Shown: one piece after another, positions 63,706 to 64,000 of the stretch
Layout: the number at the start of each line of letters is the position of its first letter
How positions within the stretch are numbered: the stretch's first letter is position 1
From: DASPJQ01 sp035299065
GTDB lineage: Bacteria > Bacteroidota > Bacteroidia > Flavobacteriales_D > UBA2798
Length of the DNA: 64,000 nucleotides
NCBI GenBank assembly: GCA_035299065.1
Contig: DATGXI010000074.1
Span: 1-64,000 of the forward strand
Direction: 5' to 3'
The notes under the pieces: model-generated
What the model was told of the DNA's origin: nothing
Databases searched by the model: none
What the model saw: the letters and a program-made list of their open reading frames with translations, nothing else
Translations under genes and position numbers: made by a program

Positions 63706-64000
63706 TTATTGCTTGAATCCTATTCGCTTTCTTTCGGACTTTACAGGATCCAATAAGCTGCGTAATGCCTGAAATACGCATGCAATTTCCTGCTCACACT
63801 TTTCAGATTTACTTTCGCTTTTTGAAATTCTTTTCTCCAGCTCTTCGAGTTTTAACATGATGTCTTTGTTTTCTGATATAATTTTTCGCATTTGTGTGAA
63901 TAAGCGTATAATTTGAATGTTTACATGAATTGCCTGTTCGCTGTTCAATACAGAAGAAAGCATGGCTATGCCTTGTTCGGTAAAAACAAACGGCAAATAG
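63706..64000 (-). CDS. ORF6N domain DNA-binding protein, 5' part outside window
   Basis: The frame is open to the window edge; upstream of the visible LPFVFTEQGIAMLSSVLNSEQAI is a Tyr codon (YLPFVFTEQG), so the start is outside. This block with VNIQIIRLFTQMRKII, a coiled region and the end SLLDPVKSERKRIGF is the C-terminal half of ORF6N/KilA-N-type proteins, often linked to phage or toxin loci. The gene may mark an accessory region beyond the window. Confidence 0.75.
   Translation of the reverse strand, partial: YLPFVFTEQGIAMLSSVLNSEQAIHVNIQIIRLFTQMRKIISENKDIMLKLEELEKRISKSESKSEKCEQEIACVFQALRSLLDPVKSERKRIGFKQ

Overview
The window is a 64 kb stretch of a chromosome from a member of the Bacteroidota; I do not see evidence that fixes the order. 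The evidence is: type IX secretion (T9SS) sorting tails, PorQ-like, DUF6089/PorG-like and GldM-C-like proteins; a two-component 'propeller' sensor; the -7 promoter box TAnnTTTG in front of several genes and few Shine-Dalgarno sequences; and a tmRNA encoding the tag (A)GESNYALAA.

Layout. 1-5.2 kb: end of a family 2 glycosyltransferase, a sensor kinase gene broken by one in-frame TGA, a methyltransferase and an M48 lipoprotein protease. 5.2-9.3 kb: a metal and redox group made of superoxide dismutase, a thioredoxin-like protein and an mntR-mntH operon with a clear palindromic operator. 9.5-17.3 kb: mostly exported proteins, including a T9SS alpha/beta-hydrolase, a lipoprotein that matches protein-glutaminases around all three catalytic residues, a free-standing GldM C-terminal domain, a tail-only protein and small Cys-rich lipoproteins. 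17.5-18.3 kb: the tmRNA gene, whose 3' end and terminator are duplicated in tandem; a decayed, internally deleted copy of tmRNA lies at 23.2 kb. 18.6-31.8 kb: ygiQ, a U32 peptidase-like protein, a TPR/coiled-coil signalling protein, a saccharopine-dehydrogenase-like enzyme, an MFS-miaA-GH3 operon and several unknown exported proteins.

32-45 kb is mainly housekeeping: gyrB, cmk, porQ, trxB, a DUF4293 protein, an OmpA/PD40 protein, rplS and the thrS-infC-rpmI-rplT operon, in which infC appears to start at ATT. A tRNA-His gene at 45.3 kb has its 3' end repeated 113 bp downstream around a nested palindrome. 45.6-64 kb holds an outer-membrane protein, an M1 aminopeptidase, two POT peptide transporters, a GNAT enzyme, exported unknowns, purK-purE, a tandem pair of DUF6089/PorG-like proteins, a nitronate monooxygenase-like protein, an M16 protease pair (one with and one without the zinc motif) and the 3' part of an ORF6N protein cut by the window edge.

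Most of the window looks like a stable core chromosome. I found no integrase, transposase, plasmid gene or CRISPR array. The unusual content is in the RNA-gene surroundings (duplicated 3' ends, a tmRNA relic, nested palindromes), the non-standard infC start, the broken sensor gene and the exported-protein region. All assignments come from reading the sequence and from memory of protein families; no database search was run.
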